From Thermoproteota archaeon (GTDB taxonomy: Archaea > Thermoproteota > Thermoprotei_A > Sulfolobales > Desulfurococcaceae): DNA of 5,286 bases. Where the stretch lies: assembly GCA_013154205.1 (NCBI GenBank), contig JAADCY010000252.1, forward strand, positions 1-5,286, written 5' to 3'. The notes beneath the pieces were generated by a model, which saw nothing but the letters and a program-made list of their open reading frames with translations, was not told the DNA's origin and searched no databases. The number at the start of each line of letters is the position of its first letter. Positions within the stretch are counted from its first letter, which is position 1. Positions 5,215 to 5,286 of this stretch are shown piece by piece. Made by a program: the position numbers and the translations under genes.

Positions 5215-5286
5215 GCCCCCTTTCTCTTGCTGGGGTTGAAAATGGGTTTGTTTCGGATGGGTGCGTATCTGCTCGTTCGGCTGCTA
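5211..5286 (-). CDS. Possible 3' end of an upstream gene (partial, 24 codons)
   Basis: A minus-strand frame is open from the window edge to TGA at 5213-5211, ending in YAPIRNKPIFNPSKRKGA. Its stop overlaps the TTG start of the LAGLIDADG gene as TTGA, the kind of overlap seen in translationally coupled genes, and a GGGGG run just before would serve as the ribosome binding site. Codon third positions are GC-rich (16 of 24), like the start of the next gene. Twenty-four open codons can arise by chance, so this is tentative. If real, it explains the lack of a promoter before the LAGLIDADG gene. Confidence 0.25.
   Translation of the reverse strand, partial: SSRTSRYAPIRNKPIFNPSKRKGA
5231..5260. repeat. 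Segment similar to the 3' flank of the LAGLIDADG gene
   Basis: The plus-strand segment TGGGGTTGAAAATGGGTTTG and the ten bases after it resemble 4235-4266 when a few gaps are allowed. Both read TGGGGT, then an A-run followed by TG, then TTTGTT with CG, then ATGG. The two copies bracket the 317-aa LAGLIDADG gene almost exactly. A shorter relative (TGGGG...GGGTTTGTT) is at 200-216. It may be a shared terminator-like composition or a flanking direct repeat of a mobile gene; the match is imperfect and G/T-rich. Confidence 0.3.

Noticed and set aside
1..5286. CRISPR array
   Set aside because: No regularly spaced repeat set occurs anywhere in the window.

Overview
The window looks like an accessory stretch of a hyperthermophilic crenarchaeal chromosome, possibly Desulfurococcales-like. 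The grounds are a tRNA gene whose CCA end is not encoded and whose 5' side is interrupted at a non-canonical place, TATA-like boxes 24-29 bases upstream of several start codons (the spacing of leaderless archaeal transcripts), and standalone two-motif LAGLIDADG proteins. The assignment is an inference from style; no species-specific gene was recognised.

Layout. Bases 46-91 on the plus strand are the 3' part of a tRNA-Asp(GUC). It is preceded not by a D arm but by a strong hairpin (4-36) that is probably part of a pre-tRNA intron, or the leader of a split-tRNA 3' half. The rest of the window is four genes, all on the minus strand and running toward the tRNA. In transcription order they are: a 317-aa LAGLIDADG endonuclease-like protein (5214-4261, TTG start); a 350-aa protein with a C-terminal PD-(D/E)XK nuclease core (4115-3063); a 355-aa protein with an N-terminal winged-helix-like region and a C-terminal phospholipase D-type HxK motif (2933-1866, GTG start); and a 500-aa LAGLIDADG-type protein (1707-205). 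A possible 3' tail of a fifth gene enters at the right edge and would overlap the first by TTGA.

The intergenic gaps are short (130-158 bases). They hold TATA-like boxes, inverted repeats over or near those boxes, a hairpin across the stop codon of the PLD-like gene, and pyrimidine-rich T-tract segments just after the two LAGLIDADG genes.

How the genes fit together. All four proteins carry motifs of nuclease folds from three unrelated families, and none has an obvious metabolic role. The two central genes could form an uncharacterised restriction or defence-like module, while the flanking LAGLIDADG genes look like selfish or mobile elements that settled beside the interrupted tRNA gene. Joint function is inferred only from adjacency; three of the four genes appear to have their own promoters, so an operon is not required.
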